48,057 nucleotides of DNA from Gammaproteobacteria bacterium. Its GTDB lineage: Bacteria; Pseudomonadota; Gammaproteobacteria; GCA-001735895. Every line of letters starts with the position of its first letter. Position 1 is the first letter of the stretch. The notes under the pieces were generated by a model. The model was not told where the DNA came from. It worked only from the letters and a program-made list of their open reading frames with translations, and did no database searches. The stretch covers positions 3,285,427-3,333,483 of the forward strand of contig CP070646.1 in assembly GCA_020354435.1 (NCBI GenBank), in the 5' to 3' direction. A program made the translations under genes and the position numbers. Below, piece by piece: positions 1 through 8,338 of this stretch.

Positions 1-56
1 ATGTGCAGCATCAGGTTGATTTTTGCCGGGGCCGGGAGGCGCAGCGATTCGGCCAT
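1..56 (-). CDS. ispE: 4-diphosphocytidyl-2-C-methyl-D-erythritol kinase, N-terminal fragment
   Basis: The first 18 codons of a leftward gene are visible; the rest lies outside the window. The reading begins M-A-E-S-L-R-L-P-A-P-A-K-I-N-L-M-L-H, and the PAPAKINLxLH pattern is the N-terminal signature of IspE, the GHMP-family kinase that phosphorylates CDP-methylerythritol in the MEP isoprenoid pathway. The start ATG lies one base after the lolB stop codon, and lolB-ispE is a well-known gammaproteobacterial gene order, so the two are probably co-transcribed. The call rests on a short segment plus context. Confidence 0.8.
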   Translation of the reverse strand, partial: MAESLRLPAPAKINLMLH

Positions 57-57
57 G

Positions 58-702
58 TCAGTTGAACTCGGGAAACAGATCGGACGAGGTCTGTTCCGTT
101 TCGGTTGATTGCCAGCGCTCGATCACAAGCTTCAGGCTCAACTCGTCGCGTTCGAGCTTTATCCTGCGGGGTAACTGCGGCTCCTGCGGCGGATCGAAAT
201 AATCCAGGTAACTGATGTCCCAGCGGTCCTGGGTAATCGAACGCGCGCGACCCTGGCGGTCGATCCTGCGGCTGTAATCGCCACCGGGCTGGGGCATGCC
301 GCGAATCCAGTATTCGAGGCCGCCGATCGGCAGCGACCAGCCGATTGCGTCCTCGAGCAGCGCTTCCGGTGTGTCATTGATAAACTCCTGCCCGTCCGGC
401 AGGCGCAAACGATACCTCCCCTGGCCGCTGCCGGCAATACGAAAAACGCCCTGCCCGAAAGGGGCCTCGAGCAGCATCTTGAAACGCTCTTCGTCGCGCT
501 GCCAGCTCAGATTGATGTTGTATGCTTCGCCCTCCATCCTGAGCGCGGCACGGGCGCGAAGATCCCAGCTGACGACTGCGTCCGCGGCCAGCTGGCGGCT
601 GGCCCAGAGCTGCTCGGCCCGGGTATCGGTGGACGGCCCGCCGAGCTGGCTACAACCGGCAGTTGCCAGTGCGACAGCGGCAAAAAAGATAAATCTTATC
701 AA
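58..702 (-). CDS. lolB: Outer membrane lipoprotein LolB
   Basis: LolB receives lipoproteins from the periplasmic carrier LolA and inserts them into the inner leaflet of the outer membrane; it is itself a lipoprotein. The 214-residue product has a hydrophobic signal peptide ending in LATAGC, with Cys17 as the likely lipidated residue. The rest fits the LolB beta-barrel fold, with alternating short strands such as WDLRARAAL and GQGVFRIAGSG, and the conserved GLEYWIRGMPQPG segment. E. coli LolB is 207 residues, so the length is normal. It sits between a TPR lipoprotein gene 14 bases upstream and ispE immediately downstream, all on the same strand. Confidence 0.93.
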   Translation of the reverse strand: MIRFIFFAAVALATAGCSQLGGPSTDTRAEQLWASRQLAADAVVSWDLRARAALRMEGEAYNINLSWQRDEERFKMLLEAPFGQGVFRIAGSGQGRYRLRLPDGQEFINDTPEALLEDAIGWSLPIGGLEYWIRGMPQPGGDYSRRIDRQGRARSITQDRWDISYLDYFDPPQEPQLPRRIKLERDELSLKLVIERWQSTETEQTSSDLFPEFN

Positions 703-716
703 GCGTTGACGATGTA

Positions 717-2441
717 TCAGGGGATGAAACGCTGCATTACGTTTTGCAGCACGGGATCATCGGGGGATTTTTTCAGCGCCCGCTGCCAGACCTGACGTGC
801 CTCTTCCTTCTGCCCGCTAACCCACAGAACCTCGCCGAGGTGGGCTGAAATTTCGGCATCGTCGAAACGCGACAAGGCCTTGCGCAGCAGGCTGATAGCC
901 TTTTCATAATGACCGAGGCGGTAATGCACCCATCCCCAGCTGTCGATGATGGCAGCATCGTCGGGCATGATTTCGATCGCGCGCTTGAGATAGCCATAAG
1001 CTTCCTCGTAACGATCGGTCTGGTCGGCCAGGGTGAAACCGAGCGCATTGAGCGCGTGCGCGTTGTCGGGCTCGGTTTTGAGAATGGTGCGAATATCCGA
1101 CTCGAGCAAATCGATACGCCCGAGTTTTTCGGCGACCAGCGCGCGTGCGTACAACAGGTCGCTGTTGCCCGGGACGATCTCCAGCGCGGTATTGAAAACT
1201 TCCATCGCCTGCGGATAACGCCGCGCGCTGCGCAGCATCTCTCCCTTGGTGATGTAGATGCGCACCAGCGAGCCGTTCGACTGGCTGCCCTTGAGCATTT
1301 CATCGAGGTGAGCAATGGCTTCGTCGACGCGTCCGAGCATGCCGAGCATGTCGGCGATGCGCAGGCGCGCGTCGAACTTGTATTCACCGACGTACACTTT
1401 TTCATACCATTCGATCGCCGCCTCGTACAGTTTGCGGTTTTCGTTAATACGTCCGAGATAGTATTGTGCCTCGCCCTCGCGCTGCTTCAGTCGCACCAGC
1501 ATCATCATGTACTTCTCGGCGTCATCCAGGCGCTGCGACTCGAGCGACAGCAGGCCGAGGGTATACAGAAGCTCGGCATCGTTTGGCGAAGCCTTGTGCA
1601 GTTTTTCGAATTCTATCCGGGCCTTTTCGTATTGCTTGACGTCGACCAGCAGGCGCGCGTAGGTCAGACGCAGGTATTGATCGTCCGGGTTAGCATCCAG
1701 CGCCTTGCGCAGACTGATTACGGCTTGGTCCGGCCGGCCCAGTCGCAACAGGATCTTGGCGCGCGCAGAATGCACGCCCTCGATCTCTTTGATTGCCAGC
1801 GAACGGTTCAGAAATCGCAGCGATTCCTCCGAGCGGCCGTTTTGCGCGGCCAGCATGCCGTGCAGGTACTGAGCCCAGGCCCGTTGTGGATATTCGAAAG
1901 CGATTCGCTGGGAAACGGCCAGCACGGTATTGGCGTTCTTCTCGCGTGCGAGGATACCGAGCAGCGGTGGGAACAGTTCCGCGTCATCGAGCTCGCTGTT
2001 TCGGATCAAGTCGTCGAGATAATCGAAAGCTTCCTGGATCTTGTCCTGGCGCACGTAAATCGCTGCGATTACCTGGCGCGCCTCGACCCGTTTCGGGTCC
2101 AGTTCGATCCATCGCTGCGCCGCTTCGACGGCGGCTTCGAGGTCCTGTCCGTAAACCGCGACCCGAACGGCACGCTCGGCAATTTCGGGATTATCCTGGC
2201 TGCGCGCAACTTCGAGGTAATGTTTGACCGCGAGCGCGGTATCACCCTGGTTCAGCGCGATTTCGGCCACCATTAACGAATAGGCGGCATCGGCCACCGG
2301 ATCCTGCTGTGATTCGAGCAGATTGACGCGCGAAGCCTGCTGCTCCAGCGGCGATTTGTCCGGCGAGGGCGCCAGGCCAGCGCAACCCGTTAGCAGGGCT
2401 ACGAGCGGAATCAAACGCAAGTTGTGGCTGAAAGCGCTCAA
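717..2441 (-). CDS. TPR-repeat outer membrane lipoprotein
   Basis: The protein is almost entirely tetratricopeptide repeats, suggesting a periplasm-facing protein-interaction scaffold anchored by a lipid; the exact function is unknown. Equivalent TPR lipoproteins sit next to lolB-hemA in pseudomonads (the PA4667 type). I prefer a TTG start at 2441. It is preceded by GGAG with a 6-base spacer and gives a compact signal peptide ending in ALLTGC, with Cys20 lipidated (574 residues). An ATG at 2480 would add 13 residues but has no visible ribosome site. About ten TPR-like repeats follow, for example around PNDAELLYTLGLLSLESQ and PDDAAIIDSWGWVHYRLG. It diverges from hemA across about 140 bases. 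Confidence 0.85.
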   Translation of the reverse strand: MSAFSHNLRLIPLVALLTGCAGLAPSPDKSPLEQQASRVNLLESQQDPVADAAYSLMVAEIALNQGDTALAVKHYLEVARSQDNPEIAERAVRVAVYGQDLEAAVEAAQRWIELDPKRVEARQVIAAIYVRQDKIQEAFDYLDDLIRNSELDDAELFPPLLGILAREKNANTVLAVSQRIAFEYPQRAWAQYLHGMLAAQNGRSEESLRFLNRSLAIKEIEGVHSARAKILLRLGRPDQAVISLRKALDANPDDQYLRLTYARLLVDVKQYEKARIEFEKLHKASPNDAELLYTLGLLSLESQRLDDAEKYMMMLVRLKQREGEAQYYLGRINENRKLYEAAIEWYEKVYVGEYKFDARLRIADMLGMLGRVDEAIAHLDEMLKGSQSNGSLVRIYITKGEMLRSARRYPQAMEVFNTALEIVPGNSDLLYARALVAEKLGRIDLLESDIRTILKTEPDNAHALNALGFTLADQTDRYEEAYGYLKRAIEIMPDDAAIIDSWGWVHYRLGHYEKAISLLRKALSRFDDAEISAHLGEVLWVSGQKEEARQVWQRALKKSPDDPVLQNVMQRFIP

Positions 2442-2582
2442 ACTAGTCTCCAAGGTACTGGAATTCAAAGAGTGTAGCATTTCGCAATAGGATTGTATTT
2501 ATCGTGTTTTGTTCCACGCGATGTTGTATTTGGTGGATTTATGCCCGAAAATTGCCGGTTGGCAAGAAACTTTTCCTGAATC

Positions 2583-3839
2583 ATGGCCTTATTGTCCCTT
2601 GGCATCAATCATTTAACGGCACCGGTCGACATACGCGAAAAAGTCGCGTTTGCGCCGGAGCAGATGAGCCAGGCATTGCATGAATTGCAGGATATTCCGG
2701 CAGTCAACGAATCGGTTATCGTCTCGACCTGTAACCGCACCGAAATTTACTGTGACGCCTCGTCGGATTGCAGTGAAGTCATCACCCACTGGCTGACGGC
2801 GCATCACGGTATTAACGACAACGGCCTGTCGCCCTATATCTACCAGCACAGCGACCAGGAAGTTGCCCGCCATCTGTTTCGTGTGGCCTCCGGTCTCGAT
2901 TCGATGGTGCTCGGCGAACCGCAGATTCTCGGCCAGTTAAAGGATTCTTACGACAAGGCGCGGGGCGATAATACCGTCAATTCGATTCTCGACCGCCTGT
3001 TTCAGCATTCCTTCAGCGTTGCCAAGCGCGTTCGTCCCGATACCGAGATTGGTTCCAATCCGGTTTCGGTTGCGTTTGCGGCGGTTAACCTGTCGAAGCA
3101 GATTTTCGGCGACCTCGATCAGCTACATGCGTTGTTGATCGGCGCGGGCGAAACCATCGAGCTGGTATCGCGTCACCTGAAAAGTCAGCAAATCGGATCG
3201 ATGACGATCGCCAACCGCAGCATCGAGCGGGCCGAAACGCTGGCCGACCAGATCGGCGCCGACGCGGTGCAGATAAACGCCGTGCCGGAACAGCTGGTGC
3301 GCGCCGATATCGTTATTTCATCGACCGCGAGCCAGTTACCCATTCTCGGCAAGGGTGCCACCGAGTCGGCGCTGAAGCAGCGCAAGCACCGCCCCATATT
3401 CATGGTCGACCTGGCAGTACCGCGCGATATCGAACCCGAGGTCGGCAGGCTACAGGATATTTACCTGTACACTGTCGACGATTTGAAGTCGGTGGTCGAC
3501 GAGAATCTGCGCGGTCGCGAACTGGCGGCGGAAGCCGCCCAGGAAATCATCAACCTCGAAGTTACCGCCTTCAACCAGTGGCTGAAAACCCACCAGTCCG
3601 CCGACCAGATCCGCCAGCTGCGTGATGGTGCCGAACTGATCAAACAACAGGCGATCGACAGAGCACTGGCCCAGCTCAGGAACAATTCCGATCCGGAACA
3701 GGCGTTACTGCGTCTTGCCAACGAAATTACCAACAAGCTCATGCACAAGCCGACGATCGAAATGCGTAAGGCGCTGCAAAGCGAAGACGACACCCGCATA
3801 CAGCTGCTCAAGTCGCTGATTACCCCCGACTCACACTAA
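2583..3839 (+). CDS. hemA: Glutamyl-tRNA reductase
   Basis: HemA reduces the glutamate on glutamyl-tRNA(Glu) to glutamate-1-semialdehyde with NADPH, the first committed step of tetrapyrrole synthesis by the C5 route. The 418-residue product has the normal length. It starts [19 protein letters not shown] and has the catalytic segment [10 protein letters not shown] with nucleophile Cys50. The substrate-binding stretch [18 protein letters not shown] follows, then an NADPH-binding domain around [11 protein letters not shown] and a C-terminal helical dimerisation domain. It is first in a hemA-prfA pair with a 4-base gap; this order is conserved in gammaproteobacteria. The lead into the ATG shows no strong ribosome site. 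Confidence 0.97.
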   Translation: MALLSLGINHLTAPVDIREKVAFAPEQMSQALHELQDIPAVNESVIVSTCNRTEIYCDASSDCSEVITHWLTAHHGINDNGLSPYIYQHSDQEVARHLFRVASGLDSMVLGEPQILGQLKDSYDKARGDNTVNSILDRLFQHSFSVAKRVRPDTEIGSNPVSVAFAAVNLSKQIFGDLDQLHALLIGAGETIELVSRHLKSQQIGSMTIANRSIERAETLADQIGADAVQINAVPEQLVRADIVISSTASQLPILGKGATESALKQRKHRPIFMVDLAVPRDIEPEVGRLQDIYLYTVDDLKSVVDENLRGRELAAEAAQEIINLEVTAFNQWLKTHQSADQIRQLRDGAELIKQQAIDRALAQLRNNSDPEQALLRLANEITNKLMHKPTIEMRKALQSEDDTRIQLLKSLITPDSH

Positions 3840-3843
3840 CTTT

Positions 3844-4944
3844 ATGAAAGAATCCCTGCTCAACAAGCTGGAAGCCTTGTGCGCCCGGCACGAGGAAATC
3901 GCCGGATTGCTGTCGGATATCGAAGTCATCAATGATCAGGATCGGTTTCGCAGCCTGTCGATGGAGTACGCCCAGCTCGAGGACGTGGTGAAAAATTTTA
4001 CCGACTACCGGCAGGCACAGCAGTCGCTCGAGTCAGCGCGGGAAATGCTCGACGAAGACGACGCCGAGATGCGCGAACTGGCCGAAGAGGAAATTGCCGA
4101 CAACAGCGAGAAAATCGAGCAACTCGAAATAGAGCTGCAAAAGCTCCTGCTGCCAAAGGATCCGAATGACAACGCTAACGTGTTTCTGGAAATCCGCGCC
4201 GGCACCGGGGGCGACGAAGCGGCTATTTTTGCGGGGGACCTGTTCCGCATGTACAGCCGTTACGCAGAGTCCCAGAAATGGCAGCTGGAAGTGCTTAACA
4301 GCAGTGAAGGCGAACACGGCGGTTACAAGGAAATCATCGCCCGCATCATCGGAGCCGGCGCCTACTCGCATCTGAAATTCGAATCCGGCGCACACCGGGT
4401 GCAGCGCGTGCCGGAAACCGAATCCCAGGGGCGGGTGCATACCTCGGCGGCGACGGTTGCGATCATTCCCGAAAGCGAGGAAGTGCAGATGATCGAAATT
4501 AACCCGGCAGATCTGCGCATCGACACCTTTCGCGCCTCCGGTGCCGGCGGACAGCACGTCAACAAGACCGACTCGGCAATCCGCCTGACGCATATTCCAA
4601 CCGGTACCGTGGTCGAATGCCAGGACGAGCGCTCGCAGCACAAGAACAAGGCGCGCGCGATGTCGCTGTTGCAGGCGCGTATTTATGATGCCGAAAAGCA
4701 GAAGCAGGAAGCCGCACAGGCGGCCGAACGCAAATCGCTGGTCGGCGGCGGCGACCGCTCCGAGCGTATCCGCACCTACAATTTCCCGCAGGGGCGAATG
4801 ACCGATCACCGTATCAATCTGACCCTGTACAAACTGGATGAAATCATGCAGGGCAGCCTCGGCCAGGTCGTCGACCCGCTGATGCACGAGTACCAGGCCG
4901 AGCAGCTCGCCAGCCTCGGCGACGAAGAGCGCGGCATTTCCTGA
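3844..4944 (+). CDS. prfA: Peptide chain release factor 1
   Basis: RF1 recognises UAA and UAG in the ribosomal A site and triggers release of the nascent protein. The 366-residue sequence contains the codon-reading PxT tripeptide as P-E-T (residues 190-192, in [10 protein letters not shown]) and the catalytic GGQ loop (GAGGQHVN, Gln237), whose Gln is the target of PrmC. The N-terminal coiled-coil domain 1 is rich in Glu and Lys. E. coli RF1 has PAT at the tripeptide; the middle position is variable in the family, so PET is unremarkable. It follows hemA by 4 bases. prmC, usually immediately next, is separated here by an unusual 286-base gap. Confidence 0.97.
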   Translation: MKESLLNKLEALCARHEEIAGLLSDIEVINDQDRFRSLSMEYAQLEDVVKNFTDYRQAQQSLESAREMLDEDDAEMRELAEEEIADNSEKIEQLEIELQKLLLPKDPNDNANVFLEIRAGTGGDEAAIFAGDLFRMYSRYAESQKWQLEVLNSSEGEHGGYKEIIARIIGAGAYSHLKFESGAHRVQRVPETESQGRVHTSAATVAIIPESEEVQMIEINPADLRIDTFRASGAGGQHVNKTDSAIRLTHIPTGTVVECQDERSQHKNKARAMSLLQARIYDAEKQKQEAAQAAERKSLVGGGDRSERIRTYNFPQGRMTDHRINLTLYKLDEIMQGSLGQVVDPLMHEYQAEQLASLGDEERGIS

Positions 4945-5035
4945 TATGCCGTCAGCGGCGAAAGCCGAGCTTCTGCGCAATGGCGGCCCGCGACAAGTTA
5001 ATTGTGCCAAACAGTGGACAAGATCATGCCCCGAT

Positions 5036-5054
5036 TGTCAGAAAGCTTCTGACA
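5036..5054. repeat. Inverted repeat in the prfA-prmC gap
   Basis: TGTCAGAA is followed by the 3-base spacer AGC and then TTCTGACA, a perfect 8-bp inverted repeat. It lies 91 bases after the prfA stop. No T-tract follows, so it is not a classic intrinsic terminator; it could be a small RNA hairpin or a protein-binding site. Confidence 0.45.
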
Positions 5055-5139
5055 TCGGTAAACAGGCATGTGATTTTACGCCGTCATTTCCCCGCTAGTA
5101 GCGTCAGAAAAAAAGAGGCCGTCCCTGGCCGCGTGATAT

Positions 5140-5170
5140 CATCAATAGTTCGGGGGAGGAGGTATTGATG
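5140..5170 (+). promoter_or_regulatory. Stem-loop with SD in the loop and a start codon in the stem
   Basis: CATCAATA (5140-5147) and TATTGATG (5163-5170) are perfectly complementary, forming an 8-bp stem around a 15-base loop. The loop carries an exceptionally purine-rich ribosome-binding sequence, GGGGGAGGAGG. The last three bases of the 3' arm are the ATG of a 14-codon ORF, so the start codon would be base-paired while the ribosome site is displayed. GGA motifs in a hairpin loop overlapping a ribosome site also fit a CsrA/RsmA target. The structure is read directly from sequence; the regulatory role is inferred. Confidence 0.45.
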
Positions 5171-5212
5171 TACACGGTAGTAATATATAGACAAATCCCC
5201 CAATTTCCATAG
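5168..5212 (+). CDS. Possible 14-residue leader peptide upstream of prmC
   Basis: The reading MYTVVIYRQIPQFP is preceded by GGAGGAGG at normal spacing and ends in TAG, 18 bases before the prmC start. It uses codons that are uncommon in this GC-rich neighbourhood (ATA, AGA). Its stop codon is UAG, one that RF1 but not RF2 reads, and it lies between the RF1 gene and the RF1 methyltransferase gene. That makes a termination-efficiency sensor conceivable. This is inference: nothing in the sequence proves translation, and chance could produce an ORF this short. Confidence 0.35.
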   Translation: MYTVVIYRQIPQFP

Positions 5213-5230
5213 TGAAACAGTTCATAGTCT

Positions 5231-6079
5231 ATGAGTGAACAAATCGACAAGGCCATCCGCTGGGCAACGGAGCTGTTCGAGACCTGCAGCGAAAGTGCCC
5301 GGCTCGACGCCGAGCTGTTGCTGGCGCACTGCCTGCAAAAGCCGCGCAGCTTCCTCTATAGCTGGCCCGAAATGAAACTGAGCGACTCCTGCTGGCAGCG
5401 TTTTCAGGCGCTGGTGCAGCAACGCCGTCGGCCGACACCGGTCGCCTACCTGCTCGGTAAGCGCGAGTTCTATTCGATGGAGTATGCATCCACGCCGGCG
5501 GCGCTGGTGCCACGTCCGGAAACCGAGTTACTGGTCGAGCTCGCGCTGCGGCAGATTCCCCGCGATCAGGCGCTGCGTATCTGCGATCTTGGCACGGGAA
5601 CCGGCATTATAGCGATCACACTGAAAAAACAGCGTCCACTGCTGCACGTGTTGGCGACCGACATCGATCCGGCCTGCCTCGCCCTGGCGCGCGACAATGC
5701 GCGGCTGCACGCGGTCCAAGTCCAGTTTATCGAGTCTGACTGGTATCAGAACCTGCCGGCCGAGCCGCGTTTCGATATGATTGTATCTAACCCGCCCTAC
5801 GTGGCAGGCGGACATCCGTTTCTGTCCCAGGGCGATTTGCCGGCCGAGCCAACAATCGCGCTAACACCGGGCAACAGCGGCCTCGAAGCGCTCGAAATCA
5901 TAATCCAACAGGCGCCCGATTACCTTGAGCCGGGAGGACTGCTGATTGTGGAACACGGTTACGATCAGGAAGCCCCGGTCGCTAACCTGATGCGGACCGC
6001 CGGTTTCGACAAAGTCCGCTGCGAATCGGATCACAACAACCTGCCTCGCGCCAGCCTGGGCTGCCTGCTGCACAATTGA
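5231..6079 (+). CDS. prmC: Release factor glutamine methyltransferase
   Basis: PrmC methylates the Gln of the GGQ motif in RF1 and RF2 using S-adenosylmethionine, increasing release activity. The 282-residue product shows the N-terminal helical substrate domain, the VPRPETELLVE linker motif, SAM-binding motif I (DLGTGTG, residues 119-125), an acidic motif II around ATDID, and the N5-glutamine methyltransferase signature NPPY (187-190) in IVSNPPYVAGG. Length matches the family. The ribosome site in front of the ATG is weak, which contrasts with the very strong one of the mini-ORF just upstream and would fit translational coupling. Confidence 0.95.
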   Translation: MSEQIDKAIRWATELFETCSESARLDAELLLAHCLQKPRSFLYSWPEMKLSDSCWQRFQALVQQRRRPTPVAYLLGKREFYSMEYASTPAALVPRPETELLVELALRQIPRDQALRICDLGTGTGIIAITLKKQRPLLHVLATDIDPACLALARDNARLHAVQVQFIESDWYQNLPAEPRFDMIVSNPPYVAGGHPFLSQGDLPAEPTIALTPGNSGLEALEIIIQQAPDYLEPGGLLIVEHGYDQEAPVANLMRTAGFDKVRCESDHNNLPRASLGCLLHN

Positions 6080-6209
6080 AAGCAGGCCACCGGGCCGCGC
6101 CAAAACATCTCAAGAAAGGGCTATCCGGCGATAAAAGATAACGCTCTATCGGAGTCTGCGGTCGGCAGAAAGATTTGAAAATAAGGGGGGGTGGGCGTAG
6201 GCTTTCTAC

Positions 6210-6593
6210 ATGGAAGACGTCGACCGCTACCGTTGTCGCCACATCTATCTCAAACAGAGTAATAATCCGGCTCTGCAGGCGAAAGCCGCCTGCGCGGCAC
6301 TCGCTAATCTGGACGGCATTTTACTGGCAGCGCCGCACAGCGAACACTGCGTGCATATCGTTTATTCGCTCGACCAACTGACCATCGAGATCGTGATCGA
6401 GCTGCTAGGCGAACTCAACTTCGAGATGGACAATACTTTCCTGAGATCGCTGCGCAACACGATTTACACGTTCTTAGAGGAAAATGCGCGCGATAACCTG
6501 CACATCGAAAATACCGAAGGTCAGCAAGATAACGCCGAAAACCACGAAATCCCGCACCAGGATAACGACCAGTACTGGGAAGACTACCACTAA
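6210..6593 (+). CDS. Small protein with ferredoxin-like (HMA-like) fold, acidic tail
   Basis: The 127-residue protein is not from a family I can name. Residues about 10-95 alternate strands and helices as in heavy-metal-associated domains: strand RHIYLK, a helix rich in Ala, strand GILLAAP, strand HCVHIVYSL, a helix, then a terminal helix LRSLRNTIYTFLEENARDN. The CxxC metal site of true HMA domains is absent. The C-terminal 30 residues are rich in Asp, Glu, Gln, Asn and His and look disordered. Its TAA is directly followed by the ATG of the FetB-type permease, so the two are almost certainly co-translated, which suggests an accessory or metal-related role by inference only. Confidence 0.7.
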   Translation: MEDVDRYRCRHIYLKQSNNPALQAKAACAALANLDGILLAAPHSEHCVHIVYSLDQLTIEIVIELLGELNFEMDNTFLRSLRNTIYTFLEENARDNLHIENTEGQQDNAENHEIPHQDNDQYWEDYH

Positions 6594-7316
6594 ATGTATG
6601 CGATAACGCTGGTCGATATTGCGGTTGCGTTTATCCCCGTGCTGGTCACTCTTGTGATCATTTTCTTCTGGTCCAGCAGCCTGCGAACCGCCACTATTGC
6701 GATCCTGCGCATGCTGATCCAGCTGCTGCTGATCGGTTATGCCCTCGAGTTCATTTTCAACGCCAACAATCAGTGGATCATCATCGCGGTTCTCAGCTTC
6801 ATGCTGGTTGCGGCCAGCTGGATCGCTCTGGGCGCACTGCCGGTAAAACGCAGCACATTGTTGAGCCTTAGCCTGATCGCGATCGCGGGCGGCGGTATCT
6901 TCAACCTGGTGCTGATTACCCAGGGCGTGTTGCATGTCGACCCCTGGTACCAGCCGGCGGTTCTGATACCGCTCGCCGGAATGATATTTTCCAATGCGAT
7001 GAACAGCGTCAGCCTGGCTGGCGAGCGACTCTACAGCGAGCTCGAGCACCACAACGACTATGCGCGGGCGCGCAACACCGCTTTCCAGGCGGCGATGATT
7101 CCAATCACCAACTCCCTGCTCGCGGTCGGACTGGTATCTTTGCCCGGCATGATGACCGGTCAGATTCTTGCAGGTGCCTCCCCCCTGATTGCCGCGCGCT
7201 ACCAGATAATCGTCATGTGCATGATTTTCAGCTCGGCCGGCATATCGGCCGCGCTGTTTCTGTGGTTGCTTCATTCTCAAAGGCATCAGCCTTCTGGCGC
7301 AAGCGGCACGGATTAA
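6594..7316 (+). CDS. fetB: FetB/YbbM-family (UPF0014) inner membrane permease
   Basis: The 240-residue protein is strongly hydrophobic with about seven membrane segments. It shows the UPF0014 hallmarks: an early RMLIQLLLIGYAL segment, AGMIFSNAMNSVSLA, and ARNTAFQAAMIPITNSL followed by SLPGMMTGQILAGASP. In E. coli FetB pairs with the ATPase FetA to export iron. No ATPase gene is adjacent here; instead the permease lies between a small HMA-like protein (zero gap) and an SRPBCC protein (one-base TAATG overlap). The family call is firm; iron as the substrate is carried over from E. coli and not shown by this sequence. Confidence 0.88.
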   Translation: MYAITLVDIAVAFIPVLVTLVIIFFWSSSLRTATIAILRMLIQLLLIGYALEFIFNANNQWIIIAVLSFMLVAASWIALGALPVKRSTLLSLSLIAIAGGGIFNLVLITQGVLHVDPWYQPAVLIPLAGMIFSNAMNSVSLAGERLYSELEHHNDYARARNTAFQAAMIPITNSLLAVGLVSLPGMMTGQILAGASPLIAARYQIIVMCMIFSSAGISAALFLWLLHSQRHQPSGASGTD

Positions 7317-8302
7317 TGTGGGTAGCGCTTGCCATCCTGGCTGCAGTTTTGCTGTCCATCGTCGTTTACCTGGCGAAACTGGACGGCAGGTTGCACGTTC
7401 GTCGCAGCCTCGAAATCGAGGCAACGCCGGAGACGGTGTTCGGCGCAATCGTCGATTTCAAATCCTGGCCCGAATGGAGCCCGTGGTTGATGCATGAACC
7501 GGACGCCAAAGTCCTGTTTAGCGACGACTATCAACGGGAGGGCGGTAGCTATAACTGGGACGGCAAGCTAATCGGCGCCGGCAAATTGTCCCATGTCACC
7601 ATCAAGCCGCACGGCCGAATTGACCAGCAAATCGAATTCATCCGTCCCTTTCGGTCGGTTAGCCAGGTCTGCTGGGAGTTCGATGAGCGTGACGATAAAA
7701 CCCGGGTAAGCTGGGAAATGAACGGCCGCATGCCGTTCTTGTTTCGTTTCATGGCCAGGCGCATGCAGCCAATGATCGAACGCGACTATGACCTGGGGCT
7801 GGCCTTGCTCAACGGTTACCTTGACCAAAGCGCACCGCACCCGTCGATCCGCTTCGTCGGGCCGGTCAAACTGGAGGACTTCAACTACTGGGCGATTCCC
7901 TGTAATGGCAACCTGCGACAGGTCGAGAAGGCCCGCCAGCCGGCCATCGAAACGCTGACCGCGGCGGCAGCCGGTAAAACCGGACTCGCCCTGACCCTGT
8001 ATCACCAGTTCGATCCGCTGGCGGTTCAGTACAGGGCCGAGATCGCGATTCCGGTAACCGAGAAAATGCCATTATCAAACTATACACGGCGCCAGTTTAC
8101 CGGTGGACGGTATTACCAGGTGACACTGCGCGGTGACCACAGGTTTCTACCGCTGGCTTGGCACGCGCTGTCCTGTCACTGTCGCATGAAGCGGGTCAAG
8201 CTCGACCTGGCACGCCCGGCGCTCGAGATTTACCACGACAACCCTGAAGAAAGCAGCGACAGCAATCAGATTTCGACCGCGCTCTACATTCCGACGCGGT
8301 AG
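7316..8302 (+). CDS. Membrane-anchored SRPBCC protein with GyrI-like C-terminal half
   Basis: I start this gene at the ATG that overlaps the fetB stop (TAATG), giving 328 residues; a longer reading from 7217 lies inside fetB. Residues about 1-20 form one transmembrane helix. Residues about 30-175 read as a polyketide-cyclase/SRPBCC domain (RSLEIEATPETVFGAIVDF, then WPEWSPW). Residues from about 190 resemble the GyrI/AraC effector-binding fold (ALTLYHQFDPL, AEIAIPV, GGRYYQVTLRG). Both folds bind small hydrophobic ligands in general. No catalytic function can be deduced. It closes the three-gene operon and is followed by a convergent gene. Confidence 0.75.
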   Translation: MWVALAILAAVLLSIVVYLAKLDGRLHVRRSLEIEATPETVFGAIVDFKSWPEWSPWLMHEPDAKVLFSDDYQREGGSYNWDGKLIGAGKLSHVTIKPHGRIDQQIEFIRPFRSVSQVCWEFDERDDKTRVSWEMNGRMPFLFRFMARRMQPMIERDYDLGLALLNGYLDQSAPHPSIRFVGPVKLEDFNYWAIPCNGNLRQVEKARQPAIETLTAAAAGKTGLALTLYHQFDPLAVQYRAEIAIPVTEKMPLSNYTRRQFTGGRYYQVTLRGDHRFLPLAWHALSCHCRMKRVKLDLARPALEIYHDNPEESSDSNQISTALYIPTR

Positions 8303-8338
8303 ACGATCACACCTGGTCAAGAAGTTAACGCAGCTTGA

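Noticed and set aside
909-2276. 455-codon open frame on the plus strand opposite the TPR lipoprotein gene
   Set aside because: It is an antisense shadow; the minus-strand frame has clear TPR repeats and a lipoprotein signal, and this one shows no family features.
4033-5010. 325-codon frame opposite prfA
   Set aside because: The plus strand is an unmistakable RF1; the opposite frame has no recognisable domain and no ribosome site.
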